Source: Pseudomonas sp. BN102 (GTDB lineage Bacteria > Pseudomonadota > Gammaproteobacteria > Pseudomonadales > Pseudomonadaceae). From it: a DNA stretch of 64,000 nucleotides. Positions 6,013 through 13,723 of this stretch are shown here, piece by piece. The number at the start of each line of letters is the position of its first letter. Position 1 is the stretch's first letter. Location of the stretch: assembly GCF_029871245.1 (NCBI RefSeq), contig NZ_SSON01000075.1:324943-388942 (forward strand), written 5' to 3'. The notes beneath the pieces are model-generated. The model was not told where the DNA came from, did no database searches, and was given only the letters and a program-made list of their open reading frames with translations. A program made the position numbers and the translations under genes.

Positions 6013-7572
6013 CTAGTCGAGTTTGAAGTTGAACTTCAGTTTCTCGATAGCCTCCTTCTTCTTCTCAAACTCAGGCCCGTCCGAATACAGGTCGAAGGTT
6101 AACAAGCCAACTTCATGACCGATTATGTACGGCATGACACTCTGGTCGGCTCCGTTCTGGTGCAACTGGGTGACTGTGCATCTCCGGAAACTGTGGAAGA
6201 CGTGGAGGTTTCCGAATCCTTCTGCCCGTTTCAACTTGGTGAACCGCTGTGACAGAGCACCCAGGCGGAGTCCGTGCTTGGTACTGTCGTTACCGGGGAA
6301 CAGGAATTCGTTATTGCCCTGTGGGGTGGATAGGCGCTTGACGTACAGCGGCAGCAGGGCAGAGTGAATCGGAACTTCACGGATACCGGCCTTCGTCTTG
6401 GCATCGTCCACCTTGAAGGAGATGGGCGTTTCACTGGCATCAAACTCGGTAGTCTCTCTGCGGATACGGCCCAGCTCTTCGATTCGGCATCCCGTGTAGC
6501 AGGCGAAGGCGATCAGGTCGGCTAGGTCGGTATCACCCTTGGCCAGGGCGGCGGCATGCAGACGTTCGGCTTGCTCGCGCTTGTAGAAATCCCAGCTCTG
6601 CCCCTTGCCATCGCCAGCAATGGGATGGGTGTGGCGATCAAAGGGGTTCTTGGCGTCGGCGTAAATGCCCCGGTAATAGGTGTCATACCGGCTCGCCCAC
6701 TCGTGATAGCGCTGCCACGCTGCGATGTAGCCTGTCCGGGTCTGCCGCTTCCTTGAAACTGAGTCCAGAAAATCGGCTACGGCATCGAAGTTCAGCTCCC
6801 GACCGTTCGTGGTCAGCCACTGGGACAGCTTCTGCACCTTGGACACGTACACATCACGAGTGCGGACGTTATCGTTCTGCGTCAGGTAGAACTCTGAGAA
6901 GCGGTCGATGCTGGTGCTGCTGATGGGCGACCTCGGCTTGTAGGTGCTGGGCGTTCTGGCGAGAGTCAGGGCTTCGGTCATCTCGGAGCCGTTCAGGTGA
7001 TAGTCAGCCTTCGCCTTGTGGGCCAATACCTGCTGTTGCACCTCGGAGTACCGCCGGAGCTTTTCCGCTGGCGAGAGGCTGTCGTCAGACCAGATGGCGC
7101 CGACCTCATCCTTAAGCCCAGGTATGCCAAGCTCCTGCTCAAGCTGCCCAACATAGGCGAAGAGCGACTTCTTCTCTTCGGTCAGCCTGTCCACGGCATC
7201 GCTAAATTCATCGAGCGTCGGGGTTGGGCGATTGGATGGCACAAACGTCCCCTTGATCGCTGATAGGAGCGTTCTGTCAGCGTTCTCGTGGTGTGCCTTG
7301 GCTGCTTCGGCAAGCTCTTCCCGCCAGCGATCCCCAGCACGGGCCTTGGCTTCACGGATGGCACGAAACTCAACCTTCCACTGTCCAACCTGCACGCTGG
7401 CCAGCTCACGGGCGAGGCGCTTGTCACCAGTCTTCAGGCTCTTGCTCAGGATGCGTTGGTGGGCGAAAGCTGGGCGCAGGTCCGCAGGAATGTCGATGCG
7501 GCAGTGATAAACGGAACCACGTAGCAGAAGATGGTTCTGAGTAGCGTTAGGCTTGCTGCTGGCTGGAGGCAT
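6013..7572 (-). CDS. Tyrosine-type site-specific integrase of the element
   Basis: This 519-residue integrase has all catalytic residues: R363 (TGCRIEELGRI), K394 in the beta hairpin, H460-x-x-R463 (HSFRR), H486 (IIGHEVG) and nucleophile Y496 (FDLYSDG). The long N-terminal part (residues 1-215) resembles the DUF6538-type integrases of Pseudomonas islands; a SAM-like core-binding domain spans about 220-300. It sits beside attR, transcribed inward from the right end, as usual for the enzyme that inserted the element. It probably binds the TTCTACCCA repeats as arm sites. No strong ribosome site precedes ATG 7572. Confidence 0.93.
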   Translation of the reverse strand: MPPASSKPNATQNHLLLRGSVYHCRIDIPADLRPAFAHQRILSKSLKTGDKRLARELASVQVGQWKVEFRAIREAKARAGDRWREELAEAAKAHHENADRTLLSAIKGTFVPSNRPTPTLDEFSDAVDRLTEEKKSLFAYVGQLEQELGIPGLKDEVGAIWSDDSLSPAEKLRRYSEVQQQVLAHKAKADYHLNGSEMTEALTLARTPSTYKPRSPISSTSIDRFSEFYLTQNDNVRTRDVYVSKVQKLSQWLTTNGRELNFDAVADFLDSVSRKRQTRTGYIAAWQRYHEWASRYDTYYRGIYADAKNPFDRHTHPIAGDGKGQSWDFYKREQAERLHAAALAKGDTDLADLIAFACYTGCRIEELGRIRRETTEFDASETPISFKVDDAKTKAGIREVPIHSALLPLYVKRLSTPQGNNEFLFPGNDSTKHGLRLGALSQRFTKLKRAEGFGNLHVFHSFRRCTVTQLHQNGADQSVMPYIIGHEVGLLTFDLYSDGPEFEKKKEAIEKLKFNFKLD

Positions 7573-7591
7573 AGTGCTATCACTTGGCGGT

Positions 7592-7626
7592 TTCTACCCA
7601 GCAAATCTACCCAAAATTTCTACCCA
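7592..7626. repeat. Right arm-type integrase repeats (3 copies)
   Basis: TTCTACCCA at 7592-7600, ATCTACCCA at 7605-7613 and TTCTACCCA at 7618-7626 are spaced by exactly 13 bp and are in the same orientation as the two copies at the left end (1175, 1188). They lie 55-89 bp from the att core and directly upstream of the integrase start, so integrase binding could also control its own gene. Confidence 0.8.
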
Positions 7627-7680
7627 AAACCAGTGTTGCACCCCTGTAATCCGCATGTTTACTGGGGTTGAGGGTCAAAT

Positions 7681-7702
7681 ATGTACAAGCTGTGCTTTTA
7701 CG
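7681..7702. other. attR of the integrated element, overlapping a host start codon
   Basis: The core ATGTACAAGCTGTG is the first 14 bases of the YqfO/NIF3-like gene. The bases after it (CTTTTACG) differ from attL (TTTCTACG) only at wobble positions, so the element's own att site also encodes the start of this protein. Confidence 0.85.
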
Positions 7703-7998
7703 TTCCGGAAAGCCACCTGGAACCTGTGAAGAAGGCCGTTTTCGGCGCGGGCGGCGGGCGTATCGGCGCCTATGACAGCTGCTGCTGGCAGGCCCTGGGC
7801 CAGGGCCAGTTCCGCCCGCTGGAGGGCAGCAAGCCCTTCCTCGGCCAAGCCGGGACGGTCGAGCAGGTAGCCGAGTGGAAGGTGGAGATGGTGGTGGCCG
7901 ACGAGCTTATCCACGAAGCGGTCAAGGCCCTGAAAAAGGCCCATCCGTACGAAACGCCCGCTTTCGAAGTCTGGCGCCTGTCCGACCTGGTGTTCTGA
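7681..7998 (+). CDS. YqfO/NIF3-like small protein (CutA/PII-like domain)
   Basis: This 105-residue protein begins MYKLCFYVPESHLEPVK and ends with HPYETPAFEVWRL. These features belong to the small stand-alone form of the domain inserted in YqfO/NIF3 proteins, with a PII/CutA-like ferredoxin fold. The molecular function is not established. The element at 1098-7680 has been inserted exactly at its start codon, so the natural promoter and ribosome site are now 6.6 kb away (about 1040-1097). The gene remains open, and the element supplies GAGGG 6 nt before the ATG. It is probably still translated, but from a different transcript. Confidence 0.85.
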   Translation: MYKLCFYVPESHLEPVKKAVFGAGGGRIGAYDSCCWQALGQGQFRPLEGSKPFLGQAGTVEQVAEWKVEMVVADELIHEAVKALKKAHPYETPAFEVWRLSDLVF

Positions 7999-8041
7999 TT
8001 GGCTCTGCTCCAGTCAAGTGTTGCAACAGGCCGGAATTCTT

Positions 8042-8067
8042 GTAGGAGCCAGCAAGCTGGCTCCTAC
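8042..8067. repeat. GTAGGAGCCAGC palindrome
   Basis: A perfect 26-nt inverted repeat, GTAGGAGCCAGC...GCTGGCTCCTAC, lies between the convergent YqfO-like and AraC-family genes. It belongs to the GTAGGAGC family of small palindromes common in Pseudomonas and may also end transcripts from both sides. Confidence 0.75.
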
Positions 8068-8116
8068 GGGAGTTCTAGGCTCGTCGATCGATACCTGGCA
8101 ACACAGAACCTTCTGA

Positions 8117-8989
8117 TCAGCGAAACGCCGCCCTGTAGGTGCCTGGCGTGCCACCCACGGCAGCGCGGAAGCGGTTGCTGAAGTGGCTGGCGCTGGCGAA
8201 GCCGCAGGCCAGGGCGATCTCCCCCAGCGGCAGTTCGGTGTCGCCCAGCAGCTTGCGAGCCCGCGCCAGGCGGCGCGCCAGCAGGTACTGATGTGGCGGC
8301 ATGCCGAAGCTCTCGCGGAACATCCGCGCGAAGTGGTACTCCGATAGCGCCGCGAAGGTGGCCAGCTCACCCAGGCTGATGGGCTCTGCCAGGCGGTTCT
8401 CGATGTAATCCACCAGGCGCCTGCGCAAGGCCGGTGCCAAACCACCCTTCAGGCGTAGTCCCTCACGCAGCCCAACCTGGGTCAGCAGGCTGTGGTGGAT
8501 CATGTCGAAGGCCAGGCTGGTGGCCTGCAGGCGCTCGCCGGGTTCGTTCCAGTCCAGGCGGATCAGCTGGTGGAAGTTCTGCGCCTGCTGCGGATCATCG
8601 AGGAAGGTCCGCTCATGCAACTGCAACTCGCGGGGCTCGCGGTCCAGCAGGGTCACCGCGGCCTGGGCGAAGTGCTCGGCGCTGAAGTAGAGGTGGGCCA
8701 GGCGAATCTCACCGTTGATCACCCAGGACGACTCATGCTCGGCCGGCAGGACGCAGAGTTTGTCCGGCGCGCCCTTGGTATCCGGGCGCTCGCGGCGGAA
8801 GGTGCCGGTGCCGCCCGCCAGGTAGCAGGACAGGGTATGGATTTTCGGTCCCTGGTAGTCCCGCGCATCGTGGTGGTTGCTCCAGAGCGCCGCGCCCAGG
8901 CCGTCGCCCAGCTCGGCACTGTGCTCCAGGCGAGCGTTGGGCGAGCTGCTGAGGGACTGGAAGACCAGGTTCTGTTCGAGTAACGACAT
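8117..8989 (-). CDS. AraC-family transcriptional regulator
   Basis: In this 290-residue regulator the C-terminal 100 residues carry two helix-turn-helix motifs of the AraC/XylS type: ISLGELATFAALSEYHFARMF, then LGEIALACGFASASHFSNRFR with the usual G-F-x-S-x-S-HF signature and a P-G-TYR ending. The N-terminal 180 residues form the sensing domain; its ligand is unknown. It is divergent from the EamA exporter gene (start 9139, 149 bp apart) and probably controls it. Confidence 0.92.
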   Translation of the reverse strand: MSLLEQNLVFQSLSSSPNARLEHSAELGDGLGAALWSNHHDARDYQGPKIHTLSCYLAGGTGTFRRERPDTKGAPDKLCVLPAEHESSWVINGEIRLAHLYFSAEHFAQAAVTLLDREPRELQLHERTFLDDPQQAQNFHQLIRLDWNEPGERLQATSLAFDMIHHSLLTQVGLREGLRLKGGLAPALRRRLVDYIENRLAEPISLGELATFAALSEYHFARMFRESFGMPPHQYLLARRLARARKLLGDTELPLGEIALACGFASASHFSNRFRAAVGGTPGTYRAAFR

Positions 8990-9138
8990 GGGCGTTGCCG
9001 GGTCGGGGTGTGAATGGGGTCCATGCTAGCGCGCGCCGGCGCAGGCGGGCAGCTGTCCGACGAGATAAGCGCAAGTTTGTGCAAGCGCTCGGGCAGGGGC
9101 GGGCGGAGACTGGCGTCATCGAAATCGGAGTCGCCGCA

Positions 9139-10044
9139 ATGAACCTGTCCCTCTATCTGCTCACCGTCCTGATCTGGGGCACCACCTGGATCGCCATCAA
9201 ACTGCAGATGGGCAGCGTTGCGATTCCCGCTTCCATCGCCTATCGGTTCGCCCTGGCCGCTGCCGTGCTCTTCGCCGTGCTGCTGCTCAGCCGCCGCCTG
9301 CAGAAGCTCGACGGCCGCGCCCAGATGCTCTGCCTGGCCCAGGGCCTGTGCCTGTTCTGCGTCAACTTCATGTGCTTCTACACCGCCAGCCAGTGGATCC
9401 CCAGCGGCCTGATCGCCGTGGTCTTCTCCACCGCGACCCTGTGGAACGCCCTGAATGCGCGGATTTTTTTCGGCCAGCGCATCGCGCCCAACGTCCTCGC
9501 CGGTGGCGGCCTCGGCCTGCTGGGCCTGGCGCTGCTGTTCTGGCCAGAGCTCGCGGGCCATGCCGCCAGCCGCGAGACCCTGGTCGGCCTGGGCCTGGCC
9601 CTGGTGGGCACCCTCTGCTTCTCGGCCGGCAACATGCTCTCCAGCCTGCAGCAGAAGGCCGGCCTGAAACCACTCACCACCAACGCCTGGGGCATGCTCT
9701 ATGGCGCCCTGTTGCTATCGGCCTGGTGCCTGGCCAGCGGCACGCCTTTCGGCATGGAGTGGAATACCCGCTACATCGGTTCCCTGCTGTACCTGGCCAT
9801 CCCCGGCTCGGTGATCGGCTTCACCGCCTACCTGACCCTGGTAGGACGCATGGGCCCCGAACGCGCCGCCTACTGCACCGTGCTCTTCCCGGTGGTCGCG
9901 CTGAACATCTCGGCCTTTGTCGAGGGCTACCAGTGGACACTGCCGGCCTTGTTCGGCCTGGCCCTGGTGATGGCCGGCAACGTCCTGGTGTTCCGCAAAC
10001 CCAAGTCTGCCGTTCCGGTCGCTGCAGCGGCGGGCCGCGCATGA
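9139..10044 (+). CDS. EamA/DMT-family transporter
   Basis: This 301-residue inner-membrane protein has about ten hydrophobic helices in two EamA repeats. It starts NLSLYLLTVLIWGTTWIAIK, the typical first helix of drug/metabolite exporters (RhaT/YdcZ type). ATG 9139 is chosen over the upstream in-frame ATG because GGAG stands 9 nt before it and the extra sequence is Arg-rich. The substrate is unknown; exporters of this kind often carry amino acids or metabolites. The stop overlaps the start of the cupin gene by 4 bp, so the two are co-translated. Confidence 0.92.
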   Translation: MNLSLYLLTVLIWGTTWIAIKLQMGSVAIPASIAYRFALAAAVLFAVLLLSRRLQKLDGRAQMLCLAQGLCLFCVNFMCFYTASQWIPSGLIAVVFSTATLWNALNARIFFGQRIAPNVLAGGGLGLLGLALLFWPELAGHAASRETLVGLGLALVGTLCFSAGNMLSSLQQKAGLKPLTTNAWGMLYGALLLSAWCLASGTPFGMEWNTRYIGSLLYLAIPGSVIGFTAYLTLVGRMGPERAAYCTVLFPVVALNISAFVEGYQWTLPALFGLALVMAGNVLVFRKPKSAVPVAAAAGRA

Positions 10045-10361
10045 GCGCCGGCCGCGTGGTGCGCAGCCGCGACTTCACCGCAGACCGGGCTTGGGGCGCG
10101 CTGGACATCGCCAACCTCGACGGCACCACGGTACGCCTGCACTGGACCGACCAGCCCTATGTCTGGCACGTCAACGACGGCCGCGAAGTCTTCGTGGTGC
10201 TGGATGGCGAAGTGGAGATGCGTTACCGCGAACAGGGTGAGGAGTTGCGGGCGCTCCTCGGCGCCGGCGACCTCTTCTACGCCGAGGTCGGCTGCGAGCA
10301 CGTTGCCCATCCGCGCGGGGCGGCGCGCATCCTGGTGGTGGAGCGGCAGGGAAGCGTCTAG
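10041..10361 (+). CDS. Small cupin-domain protein
   Basis: This 106-residue single cupin domain shows the beta-barrel motif VWHVNDGREVFVVLDGEVEM, then LGAGDLFYAEVGCEHVAHP, giving conserved Gly turns and His/Glu positions for a metal site. It starts at ATG 10041 overlapping the exporter stop (ATGA), so it is the second gene of that unit. It could bind or modify the compound handled by the exporter; the reaction is unknown. It overlaps the next, convergent gene by 4 bp. Confidence 0.85.
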   Translation: MSAGRVVRSRDFTADRAWGALDIANLDGTTVRLHWTDQPYVWHVNDGREVFVVLDGEVEMRYREQGEELRALLGAGDLFYAEVGCEHVAHPRGAARILVVERQGSV

Positions 10362-10594
10362 GCGCTGTCCTCGGTCTTCCTCGCCCCATGGATATTCATC
10401 GCCGCCAGGCAGACCTGCAGCAGGATCAGCGCATAGGCATGGGCGTGCAAACCCCAGGCGATCCACAGAGCGTTGCTGGCCAGGAAGACCCAGAAGCCGA
10501 GGTTGCGCCGCGCTTCATGATGCGAGCCGATCAGCCAGGCCGCCAGTACCGTCGCCAGCATCGCCGGCCATTGCAGCAGGTCCGGATAGTCCAT
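10358..10594 (-). CDS. Small membrane protein
   Basis: This 78-residue protein has two to three hydrophobic helices (WPAMLATVLAAWLIG, FWVFLASNALWIAWGLH, AYALILLQVCLAAMNI). The start at ATG 10594 (MDYPDLLQ) is preferred over an upstream ATG because GGAGG lies 8 nt before it. The GFWVFLASNALWIAWG pattern recalls PnuC/PQ-loop helices, but the family cannot be fixed. Its 3' end overlaps the cupin gene by 4 bp on the opposite strand. Confidence 0.7.
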   Translation of the reverse strand: MDYPDLLQWPAMLATVLAAWLIGSHHEARRNLGFWVFLASNALWIAWGLHAHAYALILLQVCLAAMNIHGARKTEDSA

Positions 10595-10654
10595 CGGTAA
10601 CGCCTCCGTAGCCTTCTGCATAGTGGCCGGCGGTGGAGCGGCGGTACCGCCGGA

Positions 10655-11191
10655 TCAGGCGGGCAAGGGGTGACTCAGGTAGAGGGCGACCTCCTCGGAG
10701 GCCACTTCGGAGGGGTCGTAGAGCATGGTGTTGAGGCCGCAGAAGGCGAAGCCGGCGCGCTGGTAGAAGCCGATGGCGGGGTGGTTGCTGGTCTGGGTCT
10801 CCAGCCAGAGGCAGCGCATTTCCTGGCTGCGGGCGTAGGCCATGGCGCCTTCCAGCAGGGCGCGGCCGATGCCCTGGCCCTTGTGCGGCGGCGTGACGAA
10901 CAGCGCGCTCAGTTCGGCACTGCGATTCCAGGGCACCAGGCGCACGCAGGCGAAGCCGGCCAGGCTGCCGTCGCGGGCCTCGGCCGCCAGGGCGAAGTTG
11001 GAATCGGCCACGTCCTCGGGGAAGACGGAGGCATCGTAGGACTTGTGGAAGGGCTCAGGCAGCGCTTCCTCGACCAGGCGCAGGGCCAGGCCATCGGCCT
11101 CGACACGCCAGATATGGGAAGTGCTGTAGGAGGCGTCGAAAGTGGCGAGCCGTTCGCTATCGGCCGGCAGGCGCAGGGGGCGGTAGTTCAT
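10655..11191 (-). CDS. GNAT-family N-acetyltransferase
   Basis: This 178-residue GNAT protein has motif A SALFVTPPHKGQGIGRALLE, giving the acetyl-CoA pyrophosphate loop KGQGIG, and ends NHPAIGFYQRAGF...EVALYLSHPL. That ending resembles the streptothricin/nourseothricin acetyltransferase group, but a resistance function should not be assumed. ATG 11191 is chosen because AAGGA stands 8 nt before it; the ATG at 11200 lies inside that Shine-Dalgarno sequence. Confidence 0.88.
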   Translation of the reverse strand: MNYRPLRLPADSERLATFDASYSTSHIWRVEADGLALRLVEEALPEPFHKSYDASVFPEDVADSNFALAAEARDGSLAGFACVRLVPWNRSAELSALFVTPPHKGQGIGRALLEGAMAYARSQEMRCLWLETQTSNHPAIGFYQRAGFAFCGLNTMLYDPSEVASEEVALYLSHPLPA

Positions 11192-11212
11192 GGTGGACAT
11201 CCTTGTTGGCGG

Positions 11213-11581
11213 TCAGCGGAATTTCGCGAACATCCGTTCCGACAGCAGCAGCGCGGCCAGTACCGGGTAGCACAGGTAGTGGACCAGGAAGAGCAGTACA
11301 CCCATCGGGCTGGGCGTGTCCTGCAGCGTCATCATCAGCAGCAGTCCAAGGTATAGCAGCCCAAGCAGGCCACCGTAGCCGAGCACGATGCGCCAGCGCT
11401 CGCCCGGCTGCGGCGCGCGGCGCTGGATCACGCGGAAGGCGAGGGCGAGCAGGGCGGCTGTGGCCGTGGCGATCAGCAGGGTGGCGAAGATCCCGCCGAC
11501 CTTCACGAAGCTGCGCAGCAGGAGATTCAGGACAACGGCCAGGGCCACGCCGCCGACGGCGTAGCGCAAGGGAAGCGACAT
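11213..11581 (-). CDS. Four-helix inner-membrane protein, unknown
   Basis: This 122-residue hydrophobic protein has about four membrane helices (YAVGGVALAVVLNLLL, GIFATLLIATATAALLALAF, VLGYGGLLGLLYLGLLLMM, MGVLLFLVHYLCYPVLAALLL). The start at ATG 11581 (MSLPLRY) is supported by GAGAAA upstream; an ATG two codons earlier is possible. It is 21 bp from the acetyltransferase start on the same strand, so they probably form one unit. No family is recognised. Confidence 0.7.
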   Translation of the reverse strand: MSLPLRYAVGGVALAVVLNLLLRSFVKVGGIFATLLIATATAALLALAFRVIQRRAPQPGERWRIVLGYGGLLGLLYLGLLLMMTLQDTPSPMGVLLFLVHYLCYPVLAALLLSERMFAKFR

Positions 11582-11612
11582 GGTCATTTCTCGTGGCTGA
11601 GGTGGAGAAACT

Positions 11613-11674
11613 GTAGCCCGGATGCACGCCGGGAGTGGTGACCCGCGCAGTTTCCCGGATTTCACCCGGGCTAC
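11613..11674. repeat. GTAGCCCGGATG-type imperfect palindrome
   Basis: GTAGCCCGG at 11613 pairs with CCGGGCTAC at 11666-11674, with CCGGG/CCCGG repeats between. This is a well-known intergenic repeat type of gamma-proteobacteria. It lies between the divergent membrane-protein gene and the bufferin cluster. Confidence 0.65.
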
Positions 11675-11777
11675 GGAAAAATTCTGCGTCCGGCTGTAAC
11701 GCCAACAGGCGAGCGTTCTCTACCTCTATGTCCGGCCTGCCAGACCGGCTCACAACCACCTCCGAGGACGCACGAAA

Positions 11778-12035
11778 ATGACCATCAAAACCTCCGCCAC
11801 CATGACCGGCTTTGCCCTGGCACTGACCGCCGCCAGCCTGTTCGCCAGCCTGCCCACCCAGGTCATGGCCGAAGAGGGCATGGTGCACTGTTACGGCATC
11901 AACGCCTGCAAGGGCCAGAACGACTGCAAGACCGCCAATAACGCCTGCAAGGGGCAGGGCGCCTGCAAGGGCCAGGGCTTCAAGAGCACCACGCTGGCCG
12001 AGTGCAAGTCCTCTGGCGGCAAGGTCGGCGCCTGA
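11778..12035 (+). CDS. bufA: Bufferin precursor peptide (BufA1-type, DUF2282)
   Basis: This 85-residue precursor has a Sec-type signal (hydrophobic 10-30, cut after QVMA) and a short mature part rich in Cys-Lys-Gly: C38, C44, C50, C57, C63 and C76, with CKGQ repeated. Bufferins are peptides in which Cys residues are turned into thiooxazole rings by a MNIO enzyme; they bind copper in the periplasm and protect against copper stress (recent literature on the DUF2282 family). The next two genes encode that enzyme and its partner. TGTAAC at 11695-11700 could be an ECF sigma -35 box, but no convincing -10 is seen. Confidence 0.85.
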   Translation: MTIKTSATMTGFALALTAASLFASLPTQVMAEEGMVHCYGINACKGQNDCKTANNACKGQGACKGQGFKSTTLAECKSSGGKVGA

Positions 12036-12083
12036 TGGGGCTGGGGGTGGCCCTCGGGCCACCCCGGTCCAGGGAGACCTGTC

Positions 12084-12929
12084 ATGCATGAGCAATCCGC
12101 CAGCCTGGGTTTCGGCCTGGGGCTGAGAAGCCAGTACCACCAGGAGGTCCTCGATCAGCTGCCTGCGGTGGACTGGTTCGAGGTGATCTCCGAGAACTAC
12201 CTGGTGGGCGGCGGCAAGCCGCTCTACTACCTGGACGCCATCGCCGAACGCTACCCGCTGGTGATGCACGGCGTGTCCCTGTCCATCGGCGGTCCGCACC
12301 CCCTGGATCGCGATTATCTGCGCCAGCTCAGGAGCCTGGCCGAACGCATCGGCCCGCGCTGGGTTTCCGACCACCTCTGCTGGAGCCGCGGCAACGCCCA
12401 CCAATTGCACGACCTGCTGCCGCTGCCCTTCACCGAGGAATGCCTGGCCCATGTGGCCGAACGGGTGCGGCAGGTGCAGGATGCCCTCGGCCGCCCGCTG
12501 GTGCTAGAGAACGTGTCCAGCTATCTGCGCTGCGCCGATAGCGAGATGAGCGAATGGGAGTTCCTCGCCGCCCTGGTGGAGCGCAGCGGCTGTGAGCTGC
12601 TGCTGGATGTGAACAACGTCTATGTCAACGCGCGCAACCAGGGTTTCGACCCTTGGGCGTTCATTCGCGCACTGCCGGCCGGGGCCATCCGCCAGCTGCA
12701 CCTGGCCGGCCACAGCGACTACGGCCACTACCTGATCGACACTCACGACGCGCCGGTGTCGGACCCGGTCTGGCAGCTCTACCAGCGCACCCTGGAGCAC
12801 CTGGGACCGGTCGCCACATTGCTGGAGCGCGACGACCATCTGCCGCCCCTGGATGAGTTGCTGGCCGAGCTGGACAAGGCGCGGGAGCTGGCTGCCGCCA
12901 CCCTGGCGAAGGAGGCCGCATGGGCCTGA
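12084..12929 (+). CDS. bufB: MNIO-family bufferin maturase (DUF692)
   Basis: This 281-residue multinuclear non-heme iron oxidase has a TIM barrel with many metal ligands: [10 protein letters not shown] (E37), [10 protein letters not shown] (H62), VSDHLCW (D96, H97), LENVSSY (E142), [10 protein letters not shown] (D175, N177) and HLAGHSDY (H206, H210). In known systems it rearranges Cys residues of the partner peptide into heterocycles. It lies 48 nt after bufA and overlaps bufC by 10 bp, so the three are one operon. Confidence 0.9.
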   Translation: MHEQSASLGFGLGLRSQYHQEVLDQLPAVDWFEVISENYLVGGGKPLYYLDAIAERYPLVMHGVSLSIGGPHPLDRDYLRQLRSLAERIGPRWVSDHLCWSRGNAHQLHDLLPLPFTEECLAHVAERVRQVQDALGRPLVLENVSSYLRCADSEMSEWEFLAALVERSGCELLLDVNNVYVNARNQGFDPWAFIRALPAGAIRQLHLAGHSDYGHYLIDTHDAPVSDPVWQLYQRTLEHLGPVATLLERDDHLPPLDELLAELDKARELAAATLAKEAAWA

Positions 12930-13684
12930 AAGAGTTCCAGCAGCGCTTCGAAACCTACCTCCTGGACGACAGCGGCGCCCCGGCTGCAGAGTTACTCGAC
13001 GTCATCCGTGGCGGCCCTGCGCTGGGGGCGCTGGAGGGCCTGCGGATCTACCATCACGCCTACCGGGCGCGGCTGGTGGAGGCGCTGCGCGGAGACTATC
13101 CGACCGTTCACCACTGGCTGGGCGACGATGAGTTCGAGGCCCTGGCCCATGCCTACCTGTGCGCCCATCCTTCCGCTCATTTCAGCCTGCGCTGGCTTGG
13201 CGCGCACCTGGCCGATTTCATCGAGTCCTGGCTGGTGCCCGAACAGGCCGCACCCCTGGCCGAGCTGGCGCGGCTGGAGTGGGCCTTCACCCTGGCCTTC
13301 GACGCCGCCGACGGCGAATCGCTGACTCTGGAGCGGATGGCGCGATTGTCGGCCGGGGAGTGGCCGGAGCTGCGCCTGGCGCTGTTGCCCAGCGTGCAGC
13401 AGGTGCCGTGCCGGCATAACAGCCTGGCGCTGTGGCGTGCGGTTAAGGAGGGGCGTGAGTTCCCCGGCAGCCGACTGCTGGAGCGGCCCGAACTCTGCCT
13501 GGTCTGGCGCCAGGCTCTGGTCGGGCACTACCGCAGCCTGGCCGAGGAAGAGGGCAGGGCGCTGCTGGGCATGGTGGAGCAGGGATGGAGTTTTGCCCGG
13601 CTCTGCGAGGCGCTGGGCGAGCCGATGCAGGCGGCGCAGTGGTTGAAACTGTGGATAAGTGAGGGGCTGGTGGGGCGGGGCTGA
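12920..13684 (+). CDS. bufC: Bufferin maturation partner (DUF2063, BufC)
   Basis: This 254-residue protein of the DUF2063 family begins [13 protein letters not shown]...[20 protein letters not shown], the conserved N-terminal domain (often labelled putative DNA-binding). In bufferin systems it works with the MNIO enzyme, probably by holding the peptide. The ATG at 12920 overlaps the end of bufB, which indicates coupled translation. The usual fourth member, a DoxX-like membrane protein, is not found; the next gene is a convergent SDR. Confidence 0.88.
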   Translation: MGLKEFQQRFETYLLDDSGAPAAELLDVIRGGPALGALEGLRIYHHAYRARLVEALRGDYPTVHHWLGDDEFEALAHAYLCAHPSAHFSLRWLGAHLADFIESWLVPEQAAPLAELARLEWAFTLAFDAADGESLTLERMARLSAGEWPELRLALLPSVQQVPCRHNSLALWRAVKEGREFPGSRLLERPELCLVWRQALVGHYRSLAEEEGRALLGMVEQGWSFARLCEALGEPMQAAQWLKLWISEGLVGRG

Positions 13685-13723
13685 TGGTTATCGCTGTGCT
13701 CGCGGAACGCCGCCCGACCCATC

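Larger units (their letters stand above)
1098..7680. mobile_element. Integrated element (6.58 kb) inserted at the start codon of a YqfO/NIF3-like gene
   Basis: The ends are set by a direct repeat: ATGTACAAGCTGTG is found at 1098 and again at 7681, where it is the start of the host gene. Inside each end lie direct repeats of TTCTACCCA at exact 13-bp steps. Contents, all on the minus strand: a 519-residue tyrosine recombinase beside the right end, a ribbon-helix-helix protein, a 535-residue zinc-motif protein, a 147-residue unknown protein, a second 188-residue tyrosine recombinase and a 77-residue protein. No capsid, portal, terminase, relaxase or replication initiator gene is visible. The A/T content is clearly higher than in the flanks. 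It is best called a small integrative element or phage satellite of unknown mobilisation. Confidence 0.9.

Noticed and set aside
1175-7626. TTCTACCCA repeats as a CRISPR array
   Set aside because: Units are 9 bp with 4-bp gaps and lie at both ends of a mobile element. No spacers of CRISPR length and no cas genes.
1098-7680. Intact prophage
   Set aside because: No terminase, portal, capsid, tail or lysis gene in 6.6 kb. Only integration, control and unknown genes are present.
1098-7702. tRNA gene as attachment site
   Set aside because: No tRNA fold is visible at either end; the core is the start of a protein gene.
10655-11191. Streptothricin resistance gene
   Set aside because: Only the general ending of that GNAT group is shared. 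Many chromosomal GNAT enzymes look alike, and no resistance context is present.
11695-11717. ECF sigma promoter of the bufferin cluster
   Set aside because: TGTAAC fits a -35 box, but the nearest CGTT is only 13 bp away, shorter than the usual ECF spacer.
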